A DNA stretch of 64,000 nt, taken from the NCBI RefSeq assembly GCF_910596095.1, contig NC_056550.1, positions 16,524,501 through 16,588,500 on the forward strand. Reading direction: 5' to 3'. Of this stretch, positions 45,103-59,200 are shown one piece after another. Source of the stretch: Thunnus maccoyii (taxonomy: Eukaryota > Chordata > Actinopteri > Scombriformes > Scombridae). Made by a program: the position numbers and the translations under genes. The notes below the pieces were generated by a model. It was not told where the DNA came from, made no database searches, and saw only the letters and a program-made list of their open reading frames with translations. Numbering within the stretch: position 1 is the stretch's first letter; each line of letters starts with the position of its first letter.

Positions 45103-45791
45103 TCCAGCAGCATTGCCAGGCTGAATATTTCTCATACCTGATCAATTTGACAGCTTATTATTCAATATATTGCAATCAAATACTTACAATATGATCTTTG
45201 TGAATGATTTTTTTCTCTGTTGATTAGCTACAAATATATAACCTGACTGTGCTTTAATTTGTGTCAAGTATCCTTTCCTAAACCTTTTTTTTCATTCAAT
45301 TATAAATCAATGGATATCAAGATCCTTTTCTGTGTGTGTCGTCACTTTCATGTTAAAAGACCTAATTTCTCCCTCACAAGAGCAACAGGAAATATAAATC
45401 TTAATCTGGAGTTTATCCAGATATGAGACACATTAAATGACAAGTATAAACGGGCCCAAGATATAATCATCAGACATTCATAGCTTCACTTTCTTGGACA
45501 TTGTGAACCTTTCAGTTCTAGGAGAGCCAAATTAACACTATAATATATGAGTGTGCTCACTCAAGATGTTTTAGCCCAGTACTGTCCAAAATTTTAACTG
45601 CACTGACTCTAACATGAACCCTGCTGCTTAAAATAACTGCCATCATGATCTCAGCCATTTTGCTGTGGTCCAGCTCACTGAAGGGTTCATATGCACACAT
45701 CATTAGGCCTACTATGACTTGTGAAATGAACTAGTATTATGCATTTACATGGGAGAAGCTAAAATTAACTCTGCTAAATGCCATTACTAGC
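45103..45791. other. lgals3bp downstream sequence
   Basis: It should contain the lgals3bp 3' UTR. I see no strong canonical poly(A) signal close to the stop and no other gene. Confidence 0.4.
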
Positions 45792-46476
45792 TTAAAGGAA
45801 TGGCATTACAGTTTGGGAAATATGCTTATATTTCTGCCAGAGAGTTATTTGATAAGATCAATATGATTATCATGTTTGTCGGGTGAATATGAAGCTACAG
45901 CACAGCCAGCAGTCATAGCTAGTTTAGCACAAATAATGGAAATGGGGAAACAGCTAGCTTGGCTCTGTCAAACTGGTAACAAAACTGCTAACAGCATCTT
46001 TAAAGCTTACTAATTAACACGCTATATCTCATTGGTTTAATCCGTAAAGAAAACGAAGAGTAAAAACATCAATTCATCGTTTTACAAGGGGTCATGCTGG
46101 ACTATGTCATGGCTGCAGTGTCCATTGGCAGCTGGTCCCAGCCAAAAAATAGGCATACATAACCACCTGCAAAACACTGAATATGATGTTTTTACACTTT
46201 GTGTTTTGTAGGGATAAAACAAACTGTATAATGTGTGAATTAGTGAGCTTTGGAGGTGCTGCTAGGCAGATTTTGTGGCCTTTGAACAAAGCCAGGCTAG
46301 CTGTGACCCCCCTTTTTCCAATCTTTGTGTTAAGCTAAGCTAAGCTAAGCTAAGCAGGTGCTGGCTATAGCCTTATATTTAATGGGCAGATATGAGAGTG
46401 GTATTGATCTTCTCAACCAACTCTCTGCCAGAAAGCAAATAAGCACATTTCTCAAAATGTTGAACCATTCCTTTAA
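45792..46476. mobile_element. TTAA-flanked palindromic miniature element, complete copy
   Basis: TTAA flanks (45792-45795 and 46473-46476) enclose 677 bases starting AGGAATGG and ending CCATTCCT. The arms are inverted over about 90 bases (GCCAGAGAGTTATTTGATAA against the complement of CAACCAACTCTCTGCCAG). The right arm holds four AGCTA copies (AGCTAAGCTAAGCTAAGC). It is related to 19407-19650. The TTAA target suggests a piggyBac- or Kolobok-derived non-autonomous element. Confidence 0.7.
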
Positions 46477-47640
46477 TTAACAAGACATCTGCCCCAACAT
46501 TGAGCGATTATGTTTCACTGCTGCAGTTTTAGGTCTAGCTAAAATAATTCAAATTTCCTCAGTCACCTGTCCAACAGAATGAAAACAACAAACTTCAAAC
46601 ATGCCAGCTCGTCCAACATTCACTGACTAGATAATGATTGTGAAAGGAGAAGTTGTATTTACAGGGGATTGAGGATGATTTCCTCTTTTTTTCAGTTTCC
46701 TCTTTGTGAATCATGGAATCTTCCCAAACTATTGTTTTTCACAACATATGCACACCAGAATGTCTTCCAAGTATTTGTGCATATCTACTTCCCAAAACCG
46801 TCACATTAACAACATGCAGGCCTACATGCCTGGGCAGGTGGGTTCAGTTTCTGAGAAATGCGTCTGTCTGTAGCTGCACCAAATCATGACAGAGCCTATT
46901 AAAAAATGACTGAGTAATTGTTAAGATTGCGTGATCACTGATAACATGGAAAGATCACTCCTCATCACTCATAGTTCAGCATTGTAGAAACTCACAGCAC
47001 TGGTTTCGTTGGACATAGTACGGAGTGCCATACTTTATGCTTTATGAGTCATTCACAAATAATCTTGTGCCATTGCTGCGTGCTCTATGTAAGGTAATGA
47101 ATACACGTAATTTTAACGTCATGGGAAGATGCCGAGGGAAAGTTTTGATATTTCGTCAAAGGGTAGACTTGTTTTGCTCTGAGTAATATCTGGCTGCATT
47201 TTCATTGTTGTGTCATGTTACCAACCAAATAATTGCTCACATGTGTCATGACATGGGTTGTTTGTTTGGTTTGTCCCAGAATTTTGAAATTCCATTCAAT
47301 GGTCTTTATAAACGATGATTTAAGTAATCTTAACTCCAATGCCCTCCTGAAATATCTAAATTTCCCCTTATTGTAGATAAAACTAAGTGTGTTTTGATGA
47401 AGACACACAACAAAAAATGATGCTATTAGCAACCATTAAAAGAAAGAAGTGTGGCTTATAGTCACACAAATGTCAGAGCAAATCCAACAGTAAACACAAA
47501 AGGAGAGGGAGATGTACTAAGTGTATACCTTTGTGTATTTATTTACATTTATCAGGTGGACATTAATACTGTTTTGAGTTGAGTTGAGACGATAATGTGT
47601 CTCAATGTGTATTGTCACTACAGTTTGTTTCATTGCCCCT
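46477..47640. other. Intergenic sequence, nothing recognised
   Basis: No gene or bounded repeat was seen. Confidence 0.45.
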
Positions 47641-47642
47641 AA

Positions 47643-47644
<2 letters not shown>

Positions 47645-47702
<58 letters not shown>
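47645..47702. repeat. (AT)n microsatellite
   Basis: About 28 uninterrupted AT units, self-complementary and likely variable in length. Confidence 0.9.
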
Positions 47703-47704
<2 letters not shown>

Positions 47705-47929
47705 GTTTCCTGTAAATTTCATTTGCTTTGTGTGTGCATTGTTTTAAACTCGGTGTGGTGGTGGTGATGCTGGACGATTAGTTATGTACCTCTCTCCCCG
47801 TCTCTCAATTTTGTGTCTCACCAATTATAGGGAGTATGAATTGTTTATATCATTTAGTTAGTTACATTATTTCTTGTTTCTGTCACATATCTGGTGGTGC
47901 GATATGCTTTGAATGAGAGCGAGAGTGCA

Positions 47930-50310
47930 GTATTCAATGAAAGCCTGTTCGTAAAGGACTGCCTATGGCCTGTTCCCTGAAATCAACTCAAGTACATGAG
48001 GAAGCTCATGATGTCATTACATAGACCTCCTCTCAACACCCCAACTCTGACTCACTTCCACTACAACATGAGTTATTTTACAAGTGCGGGTTTGTTTCGT
48101 TTTCTTAGGTGAAAGTTCAATTTAATGCATGTCTTATGTGACTATTGCCCTGAAATCAACTCAAGTATGTGTATCTGTGTATATGTATCTGTAAACAGTA
48201 ACTCATTGTCATCATGACGTCATTACATAGACTTCCTCTCAACACCCCCAACTCTGACTCACTTCCAACGCCCCTGAGTAAAACGAAACACTGAACAATA
48301 CTTTTTTAGGCCACCGAAATGTTGAAATGAACTTTCATTAACTGAAAATATAATGAAATAGCGACAGCTATGGCTATACCTAGTCTGTGGGGTTGAAAAG
48401 GTTAAACACGTGTTCTACGTGCTTTGCACTTCATATACAGCTACAGAGGAAATAACTATGACATAAGTTATTTTACAAGTGCGGGTTTGTTTCATTTTCT
48501 TAGGTGAAAGTTCAAGTGAATGCATGTCTTACATGACAGTTGCCCTGAAATCAACTCAAGTACGTGAGGAAGCTCTGTAAACAGTAACTCATTGTCGTCA
48601 TGACGTCATTACATAGACTTCCTCTCAACACCCCCAACTCTGACTGACTTCCAACGTCCCTGAGTACAACGAAACGCTGTACAACACTTTTTGTGCCACC
48701 AAAATGTTAAAATTAACTTTCGTGAACTGAAAATACAATGAAATAGCGACGGCTACGGCTATACTCTATGAATCTGGGGTTACGCCATGATTACCTTACC
48801 TAACCAATGTTGTTGCCGTGGTAGAGACTTATCAATCACAACATCCTACGTCATAATGTATACAAGGCTTTATTGTCTATTTTACTCTACATAGGACCAT
48901 ATTTTGCAAAATGAACATCTGTATTGAAGAAGACTTTAAACTAGCGAATGAGACCATAAACTCGTTAGGAAAGTGTTTACTGTGGTAATAAATCAAAAAA
49001 GAAGTAGAGTCATTTTCTCATAGACTTCCATACAATCGGACTTCATTTTAGAACCAGAGGAGTCACCCCCTGCTGACCATTAGAGAGAATACAGGTTTAA
49101 GTCACTTTCGCATTGGTTTCACTTTTCAAAACTACCTGCTTGGCTGCCTCGCAAGGTAAGACGGTGATAGACAGATGGTTCATCCAATCACCTGCCAAGT
49201 ATTTTTGAAAGTGACTGCCCTTTTCCAAACAGTTGCCAAGGATGACCTCTCAGATTGTTCTGTGTAACAAACCATCTGGCGAAGTAGGTTAGCTTTAACT
49301 ACAATTGATGATTCATTTTTTTATGGAATGATCAGCTACATAACAAGCTTTTTCACAATAGACACTTTGAAGAGTCTGTGGGGTTGAAAAGGTTAAACAC
49401 GTGTTCTACGTGCTTTGCACTTCATATACAGCTACAGAGGAAATAACTATGACATAAGTTATTTTACAAGTGCGGGTTTGTTTCATTTTCTTAGGTGAAA
49501 GTTCAAGTGAATGCATGTCTTACGTGACAATTGCCCTGAAATCAACTCAAGTACGTGAGGAAGCTCTGTAAACAGTAACTCATTGTCGTCATGACGTCAT
49601 TACATAGACTTCCTCTCAACACCCCCAACTCTGACTGACTTCCAACGTCCCTGAGTACAACGAAACACTGTACAATTTAAACTAGCGAATGAGACCATAA
49701 ACTCGTTAGGAAAGTGTTTACTGTGGTAATAAGTCAAGGGATCAGTAGAATCATTTTCTCATAGACTTCCATACAATCGGACTTCGTTTTAGAACCAGTA
49801 GAGTCACCCCCTGTTGACCATTAGAGAGAATGCAGGTTTAAGTGACTTTCGCATTGGCTTCACTTTTCAAAACTACCCACTTGGCTGCCTTGCAGGGTAA
49901 GACGGTGATAGACAGATGGTTCATCCAATCACCTGCCAAGTATTTTTTGAAAGTGACTGCCCATTTCCAAGCAGTTGCCAAGGATGACTTCTCAGATTGT
50001 TCTGTGTAGTGAATGATCAGCTGCATAACAAGCTTTTTTCACAATAGACACTTCTGTGGGGTTGAAAAGGTTAAATACTTGTTCTACGTGCTTTGTACTT
50101 CTTATCACATGCTGCCTCAGACATCCTGGTCATGGTCTGATAGCATGGTAATACTACAGAGGAAATGACTACAACAGAAGTTATTTTACAATTGCAGGTT
50201 TGTTTCATTATTTTAAGTGAAAGTTCCAGTTAATGCATATCTTACATGATAATTCCCCTGAAATCACCTCAAGTACATGAGAAGGCTCGGCAGACAACAA
50301 TTCATTGTTT
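47930..50310. repeat. Composite higher-order repeat array between lgals3bp and timp2
   Basis: Two modules alternate. Module A starts CTGTGGGGTTGAAAAGGTTA (48389, 49377, 50055) and runs through ACAAGTGCGGGTTTGTTTC, GAAATCAACTCAAGTACGTG and TCAACACCCCCAACTCTGAC; extra partial A copies lie at 47975-48130 and 48130-48380. Module B starts AAACTAGCGAATGAGACCAT (48939 and 49679) and runs to ACAATAGACACTT (49370 and 50052). The spacing between A starts is 988 then 678 bases. Copies 3 and 4 of A are nearly identical over about 290 bases. It is noncoding. Module B resembles a very common fish interspersed repeat, so the array looks like tandem duplication of a composite of dispersed repeats. Confidence 0.75.
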
Positions 50311-52950
50311 CATTGTGACTGTTATATTGTGGACAGTGCAGACCATTACACCCCCGAGCCGAGGGTGGAATTTTACTCTTATTTTTTTTTTCTTTCTGGC
50401 AGATGCTTTCCTCCTTCTTGCTTTCCCTGAAGTGAATTTGCTAACTGTGATTCACTGTCTCACACTGTCACCAATAAAATGTGCATTGCCGTACTGATGA
50501 ATGGAAAATCATGGGAATTACCCTAAGGCTGCGGCTGGGTCACATCAAAACAAAGATGGTTAAGAGGTGGGGGGAGGACATGCTGCAGGGGATGGATAGT
50601 GGAAAAGCTACACGGTGGGCAACAGAGAAGAGGGGGAGTCAGAGGATGTGGGTCACTGCCACAGCACCCACCAGTTCCCGCAATGAGACCCTCTTTTTCT
50701 GTCTTGCCGGGCACTTCCTTTTAGGAGTATTCCTGGCCTTGCAAGTCTGTAATTTAGGGAATGGAGGTTCAGGCCATTCCTAAGCCCCTTTTGGCGTTTG
50801 TAGTGGGTAATGTACACAGGGGGCTGCTTACATTGCACTTCTTTGACAAATCCACCCTCTTTCAACAAATTTAAACCAAATGTTGATACAATAATCCAGA
50901 TCTTAACTGGCGAGTGAAACCCAGTTCTAAAGGGAGAGTTGCAGTGTGGGAAATAGCTCAGAATGGTCATGCTGTGAGGTCATTTGAAAAATGCCCAGAA
51001 GCTGGGGACACGGCTGACACATCTGAGCATAGCCCACCACATCAGTCAGCATCCCAGTGCAAAGGAAGCCGGCTGTTTGGACAGGGGGAGGCGGGCTTTG
51101 CCCAGAAGAAGGCGTCTGCTGTTCCTCTGATGCCAAACTGTGGAAAGAGACGGAAGCAAATTTCTCTTCATTTGGTCTTGGACGTGTCACTTCCTTTCAT
51201 GTGTCTTCATTTCTATCCCACACCCAACATCTGTGTTACCATCGCTGTTACGTCTTTCATGTCTGGTAACTTCCACTTTACATACGAGTCATACTTGCTT
51301 GCAAAATTTCTGACAATTTCGGAATTTTCCTTATCTAACAGATGTATTCTTACTCTGAGGCTGAAGGCAAAGATAAAGATGAATGACTTTCCTTTAACAA
51401 AAACACACAGGGGACGTTCGTCATTATATGACATTAAGTTGGCTGTCCCATTTTCCTCTCTGCTCTTACTCTCTCTCCCTGCCTGTTTTTACACAGACAT
51501 CAAGTAACAGAGACCTGTGGAAAAGCAACCAGGCAAAAATGCTAAACTATGGAAAAGAGTGGAAATATTTGCCAGAGTGGCCAGAAGACAGACAGTTGGT
51601 GGCCAAATATGATGTCAGGGAGCAAGGCAGCCACAGCAGATACAGTCCTCGCCCTCTCTCTCTCTTTCTCCCTCTCCCTCTTTATTATTCATCATGAGCT
51701 CTAATCATCACACACAGCATGCCCTCACTGTGATCTCTCCATTTTAAGCCAGAATCAACATGGGAGGCCACAAACCCCAAACTCTTGAGATCCTCCGTTT
51801 CCTGAGTTGGTGTTGCAGCAGTGAACTTTCCAGCAAAAGAGCCATCCATTTTTGTGCATGAGTAAGGGGTGAGAAACAACTGAAGAATCTGACTATAGCA
51901 TAATGTTTCTTTTACACAAGGTCGGAGGGTTTGGGTAGCTTACGCTGGGGGAATCGCCGCCAGATTGAATCTATTAAGTTTAAGGGGATGATGTCACTTC
52001 TCTCCACTCTGACACTCCTCCTCCATTCTTTCTCAGTATTTTCATCTGTTACAAACAGTGTTTTAATAGTCCCTAAAACTGTCTTTGCATGGATAAACAT
52101 TCTCACAGAATTAAAGCCATGAATAACTGTGCAGCGTGAGTTGAGGATTACCCAACAAGATACACGTCATGAATTATCAGTACTATGAATGTTTAACCTT
52201 GAACAACACAATGCTTTAAGAAAATTTAAGGGAACAAAACATATCACAACAATTTTTGTGCGTCAAAATTGTACAAACTGTAACACAGTGATACCACAGG
52301 TGATGAAACTATACATATTGCAAGGTTACTGCTACTATTACCACAGACAGAAGGGTCAGAGGATGGAGATCAAATGGAGGTCATATACTGTGGATTTTCA
52401 TAGTTTCGAAAAAGACAATGTTTTTAGTGAACCCCTGACCTCTCCTCTAGCTCCATCATCAAGCCAAATACTACAACCGCTACCATTATCCACTTATTCT
52501 CACACAAATAAATCTAAATCTAGAGATACATTTGCAATAAAAAAACTGAGCACATTCATGCTCCCCGGAGGATTTCCATGATAGGAATAATATGGTGATT
52601 TTCCAGTTATTTTCCATTGTTTTTCCACTGATTTAATGGAGCCCAAATGTTCTCAAAAAAGAGTTAGGTTTTGATGTTAGCATTGGTAGTAGTGTTTAGG
52701 ATTATGTTTAAAGGTTTAGGTTTAAATTTTGTTACTTTGGGGGATAGGGAGAAATTTTAAGGTTACAAGGTTGGGGTTAGGGTTCAACGGGTGGTTCAGG
52801 GAAGTAGGTTTCCAAATTAAATTATTGCTCAATGATGAAAAAAAGAGGAACAAATGAAAGCATGTTAAGAGTGACTCTAATTCTAGTTCCAGTCATCCAC
52901 CTCTGCAATATCAAGCTTGGTGACATAAGGTGGGTTGGTGGATAAAGATT
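50311..52950. other. Intergenic sequence upstream of timp2
   Basis: Several long open frames (for example 50914-51507) lack homology, splice context and family motifs, so I do not call them genes. A (CT)n-rich patch lies at 51655-51685. TTAGG-like degenerate repeats occur at 52665-52790. Confidence 0.45.
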
Positions 52951-53254
52951 GGGAGCCTCTGACCTCCGGCTTCACTGGCTGAGATAACAGCAGGGGAGGA
53001 GTCTGCTGCCTGCCTGCAGTAATAAAACGCAGTGCTTCTGACGGTAGTGGAAAACAGATTTGGAGGAGGTGTCTTGAGTGCAGTCTTCAGTAGGAAGGAA
53101 CTCCCTCTCATGCCTTGTGCATCTCACACTCTGACAAGTGGATCTTCTGAAGCTGTGGACGTTCTTGGTTCATTTCCTTTACCGGACTGCACAACTGCAC
53201 AACTTTCCTGATACTTTCTCAAATCCTGTAAATTAAACAGTGAAGCTTTCAAAG
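52951..53254 (+). promoter_or_regulatory. Probable timp2 promoter and 5' UTR
   Basis: A TATA-like TAATAAAAC (53020-53028) lies about 230 bases before the ATG, in a stretch without upstream acceptor signals close to the start codon. The transcription start is inferred, not seen. Confidence 0.35.
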
Positions 53255-56200
53255 ATGGTGAACAGTTGTTTTGTCACTCTGGCCATCCTGTTTCTTTGGC
53301 GAGTGGAAGAAATAGCAGAAGCCTGCAGCTGCTCCCCTGCGCATCCTCAGCAGGCGTTTTGCAACTCAGACGTCGGTAAGTTGATTCGCTGACTAAGATA
53401 AATGAACATCGCATTATATATTTAAATATACAATGTCGAGGAACAACTTATTGATTTTTTGACAAAGAAACTGCAAATGCCGAGAAGAGAAACTTTGCAA
53501 ACGAGCCCTACTCTTATGTTTACAATTACAGGGGGCGGAGGATGGACTGGAATTTTCTGTCTCTCAGTCTTTTTTCCACCTCCCTCCTCTGTCTGTTTTT
53601 TTAATCTTCTGTTGTGATTCTCGAGTCTTGATGGTGACATCAGTGTACATCATGTACTTTATGGCATTTTTATCTCATATGGTAACTTTTGAATACCTTT
53701 TGATCTACAGTACAGTACAATAGAAGCACCAAGTGTAAAATATTTGCTTACAACAGTTTTCCTTAATCGTGAGGCATCCAATCTAATTTTTGCACCATCA
53801 TTGCCTGTTACTGATCAGTCTGATTACAGTTTTCTTTGATGTCATTTAAACTCCTTTAACTATCATTTGTGGATGTTTCACAAGAAAACACTCATCCTTG
53901 TGAGTAAACTGTGAAGAAAGTACCCTTAAGGGTTAAATGACTCCATTCCTTTATTTAGCATTAATAAGCAGTATTAAGTCATTCAATGAATAGTTTATAA
54001 CAAACTGTAATGTAATTTTTAGCGGATATAAGTGTTTATTAATGTATTTGCTGACAACTATCAATCTGGAGACTGGTGAATTAACAGATAATGAATGACA
54101 TAATTGTTCATTGTTATAATTGTGGACAAATACTGTAGATTAATAAACACTTAGAATGTCATTATATCTCATAAAAACTACATTATAATGTATTACAAAC
54201 CATTTATTAATTGTTTGTATACTGCTTATAAATGTTAAATAGGTAGATTTAAAGTAAAATGCAACCAAGCTAAGGATCATGCAAGAGGAATAATTCTTAC
54301 TGTCCTCAACTCAGTGATTGAGAGGTTTATGGTGCACTTCCTTAAGGACTGCTAAATGTCAGTTCAATTGCAATTTAAGGCCTTATGGATAGTTTCCCTC
54401 CTATCTTACCTGTTACAAAACACTGCTTGTTGCTGCCTTCAACATAGGCCTTAAGCTAACGAGAGTCTTAACAGTGACCAGCTTGTCTAGCTATTTAAAC
54501 TGGGGTCTTTTTTCTTGGTTGTGAGCTGGCTGAGTGTGTGGTATGTATACAGAAGCTGACTTGATTCAAAGGTTTCTCTTTACCATTGGATTCCATGGCG
54601 CTGGAGGATGAAGAAACCACATTATCCTGCTGCAGGGTTTACCGTAAAGGAAAATCAGATTTTTCGGCTGTTGCTTTAACCTTTTCATTGAGATCATTTT
54701 AAAGTTGCTGATTCAAATGCAGCCGGGTAGCTAATGAAAGGAACCTAGACAGATGGAGGGAAATTAAAAATCCACTAAGTATACCTACTATTTCTTGTTA
54801 CAATAACTTTGAAGTTATCAGGAAATACTTCAGTATATCCAAGAGTTCAGTTTGGCTAGTGCAACTAGTACAAACAATGATAATAACTGTCCTGATAATA
54901 ATACAAAAAGTCAAAAATGTTTTTCCAATACAGTCTTACTTTGACAACTATAAATTATGATAGACATACAAAATGTGTGACATACAGTATAGTTGTTTTT
55001 CCCTCAACATAACTACAAAATATAGCAAAGATTAAGATGTAACATTGTCTTTCTTTGACTCTTTGAATTAAACAATTTCTAACCTTTTGCATGGGGATGG
55101 TTAACATTTTTAGTGTCATTGTGTACCATTGACTGTATATAAATATGGACGTCATGACCACTCCCCAAAAAAACGTGAAGCTAAAACATCTTGATGGCCC
55201 CCCTGGTGGCTGTCTGCAGTATAGGTCATAAATCCGACCCCCTCCTTGTTAGCGGAAGGGACATGAGTCAAACCAAAAATTCAAAGTCCATGTCAATTTT
55301 TTTCCCCCCAAAGATTAACTCTATCATTTTAGGTAGTTCTTATCATGCTGATGTTTGTCCAGGCACTAAGTTTTCTGATAAGTTTGTTTTTAATTAGTTA
55401 TTTGACAATATAAAAAGGGGTGTGAATCATGATTCATAGCTGCTCTCAAACCTCCATGAGGCAGCAGGCTCAACTCTACTGCACTGACTCTGGCTCCAAA
55501 TGACGTCACACAAGCAAGATGGCAGCTTCCAGAAAGCAGATATTTTAGCTTCACTTTTGCATAGCGGTAGGAAGTAGAGATGCATCTTCCATATTTATAT
55601 ACAGTCAATGTTGTGTACACTTTCCTTGCTCCACATGAAGAGTTGCCTTTAAAATAAGCTCTAGATGCATTTTCAGGTCAGGTAGAGAGTGCAGGTTTCT
55701 GACTATCCTGCGGATTGTTTTAAACCTAACCTAAGGTGCTTAGAGTCAGCTCAGCTTCCAGAAAGATTTGTTTCATCACAGTCCCTCAGGTCAGATCCTA
55801 ACATGACCCTGACCCTGTTGCCCACGCTTCAGCACCATGGATAGACCCACCTACTAACATGAATAATCACATCGGCTTATTTTGCCAAAATGTTCTTGAT
55901 TCCCCCTCATCAGGAATCTTTCAGCTATACCAAACTAAAGTTGTTCAGTATTTGTGAACTTGCACGAGCAAGGCTAAGCAAAGCAAAGCTAAAATTCAGA
56001 GAGAAAACTTGTGAATTTGCGTGGTAATTGGTGTGTAAACTCAGCAGCTGCTAAATAGACGATGAATGGGTGGCTGACTATGTTGAGTGATGAAATGCAA
56101 CGCTGAGTTGCCATATTCAAAGTGAAGCTCATTATCCACCATGGATTTAGCTGGATTATGTTGATCATAGTTTCTGGTCTACTATCCTCTGAACTACAGA

Positions 56201-59200
56201 TGATTAACATTATGTGTTAAAATAAAGCAAAGTGCATTAAGTATAGTATTAGTACGTATGTATGTAGGATGAGACTGGTGTTTCCATGCTGTTACTGCAT
56301 AGTAAGACATTTCCACAGTAAGACATTTCCTTTTCCTTGATTTCCTCCCTCATTTAGTGTGAGACAGTTTACTGAAGTGAAAGTATTACTTAAGTTGCAG
56401 AGACGCAGAGTCAGAGTGTCTGGAGTGTATGGAAAATTACTCAAGAAGAAGAGGGCTTGTAAATTTAGTAAGTCTCAAGTGAAATTGAGAAGAACAGTCA
56501 AAGTTTGCAGACTGTAAAAACTACACATTTGGGAGAGATCATTGCATCATTGGGCCCCTTTTGAAGATGACCTATTATACTTTATATAGTATTCTTTGTG
56601 GGAAGTCAAGATACTGTAAAGAATGGAGGTAGATTCTTTAGATTATAGTTTCCACCTCTGCCCCAAGCTGACCCTGGTTCTGTTGCCTTCATTCTAGTAA
56701 ACAAATACAAACTAACAGGTTAGCTTTAGTTGTAAACATCTACTTCCATTTTATCTTGTTAAAACAGACAGAGCAGGAACAAAAAAATCTCTCCTCATAA
56801 ATCGAAATCCATCCCCTGGGTCTTTGGCTGAGGCAGAGGAATGCCGGGCGGTCATATGCTGTGCTCGTTATGTATTCACTGTTTACTTCACAATTCTCAG
56901 CGATTATGTTTGTTTCATGATTCTCTGTGATTATAGAGTGCACCTATACAGCTTTTGCGAAGAAGCAGAGCAAATCATTTGAGATCTTGAAAGAAAGCCG
57001 GCTTTAACGTGACTTCCGGTATAAACACAGCGCTGCAAGCTGTGTAAACAGAGCTGACATTAAAACCAGATTTCCCTCCTTTGAGCCAGGTTGAATGTGT
57101 GCAAGCTCTCGCCACAGCTGCTGGAAAGTCCAGCATCACCAATGATAACGCTTTGCGTGGATTTGCACAGCACAACAGTTTATGGGCTCTCTAAAGCAAA
57201 TATCACTTGTAATTTTATGCAGAAATGCTCACCTTTAGTGCAAAGCATAGAATACTGTATATGAACATTTGTACATCAGCATTGTCATGTTGATCGTCAT
57301 ATTTACGCACTGACAGGGGTTTTAGACACCAAAGAGAGCACCATCTTTCAAAGAAAACAAAGCGATAATGGTAGATTAATCCATCTATCTTGGATAGGAC
57401 CAATAGAGGAGCCGTGTGAATTTATAGTTTAGCTTTTCTCATTCAAATCCAAGCACTTTGCGGCTTCTCAGAGGGGAAAATGGATGTCCAGGCCCTGCAA
57501 TTACTTAACATGCATTTGCTTTCTTCTCTTTTTCTCTTTGTTTTTTAAAGCACTCCCTTCACCACAATACTACATACAAAATAATGTGTTTATTGTTTGT
57601 GTAACTAGAAAATTAGATGGTTCCTTAGTCCTCAGTTTGCTGAAACTTATGATTTCTTATAGAGTTTGGTCAGCCTGTTCCAGTAAACATCATCATGCCC
57701 TATGAGAATTTGGTATACACTGTACATCTGTGTAGAAAATTAAGCTTTATGTCCAAATTACTTGAACTATAAGACACCATATATCAACTCGAGCAATACC
57801 AGTGAGTGCTTCAGTGGAACTTCCATGGAAAAAAAACAAAATTATATAATATTGTTTATTTATTTAAATAGCTGGAACCACAACTTTAATGCAGATGTGC
57901 AGAATAACAGATGGAAAAAAATGCACATGTAACCTTAAACTGCAAGTTCTAATCTTATTTTGACTAATTGTAGCATGCTGAATGCAATTTAAAGAGCTAA
58001 CCCCTATCACTCAGCACCGTTTTAACTGAAGTTGCATTTGAAGCCCAAGTAGCCTCAGCAGGAACTATTGGAAAAGCTCAAATCATATATTATTACTCCC
58101 ATAAGCCACATGTTTCCGCTTTTTTTTGCATACTGTACATATTTCCACCTGCCCTACTTAACACTCGTAGGAGGAGAAATGATCTGTGTGTGATTCTGCA
58201 CACTCAGGCAAAGGGGATTACCACTAATCCACTTTGTAGCCAGAAACGTTTGAGTTTCACAGCACCACAAGCACAATATGCTTCAGTGTTTGAAGGAGTT
58301 TGTGATTAAACCAAAATTATTTGGTAAAGAGAATAATTCAGTGCAGTTTGTGATTTCAAATAGTGTCTATTAGTGACCTTGGCAGTGTGGACAGCTTGTA
58401 TTTCGGTATAGCTGCTACTGTATGTCAGAGCAGTTCTGCAGCCTGCATGACTCAGTATCTTTCACATTTTCCTGGCGACAAGCTAAGTCCCACCTCTCTC
58501 TTTCTTCCTCTTCTTCTCCCTGTCAACTTGTATGTTTGTGATAGTATCACAGTATTGCTTTACAGAGCTGTCTCTTTGGGTAATACTACCTCTGCAATGT
58601 GACTGCTGTTCTCTCTCTCTCTGCCTGCAGAATGCAACCATCCTCATCACTCCATCACTTTCTCCATCTGTGCTCACACTCTCCTTTTTTCCCTGTTTTC
58701 TTTTTGTTAAAGGTCGACTCTTTAGACCCTTAAAAGGAGATGTTCTCTAAGCCTCTATTGTCATTGAATTAGGGCACATATGGCTCGCAGCTTCATACCT
58801 TAGTCATATAAAAAGCAAGTGAAAAAGGCTTGATCTTATTTGGTAAGGAAGCAAGCCAGTGATGGACTGAGGCAGTCAGTAGCTGCCACCTCGAGAAAGC
58901 GAGGACTGAACTGGGACTTCAGAGAGAACATCTGGTTAACATTAGCTCTGTTGCTAGTCTCCTCCACTTTAAAGCTTGATTTTTAAATGTGATTTCGTAA
59001 ACCTTTTTCAATGTAGTAGTCACATGACTATACAGTCATCAACTTGTATTATACAAGTAATCCATAGGTATTTAGCTTGACTGGCATATGATTAGTGCTA
59101 TTACTGTACTTCAGCATTTGGATTCACATGAAAGAGGTAGTGTTTGTGAAACACGTGAGTCATATTTTTTTGTTGAATACTCAGTATTTGGCCTTACTAA

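Noticed and set aside
50914-51507. 197-codon open frame
   Set aside because: No recognisable domain, ordinary intergenic composition, overlapping frames on the other strand, and no promoter or splice signals.
52665-52790. Telomere-like TTAGGG motifs
   Set aside because: Only one or two true units inside a degenerate GT-rich stretch; not an interstitial telomere array.
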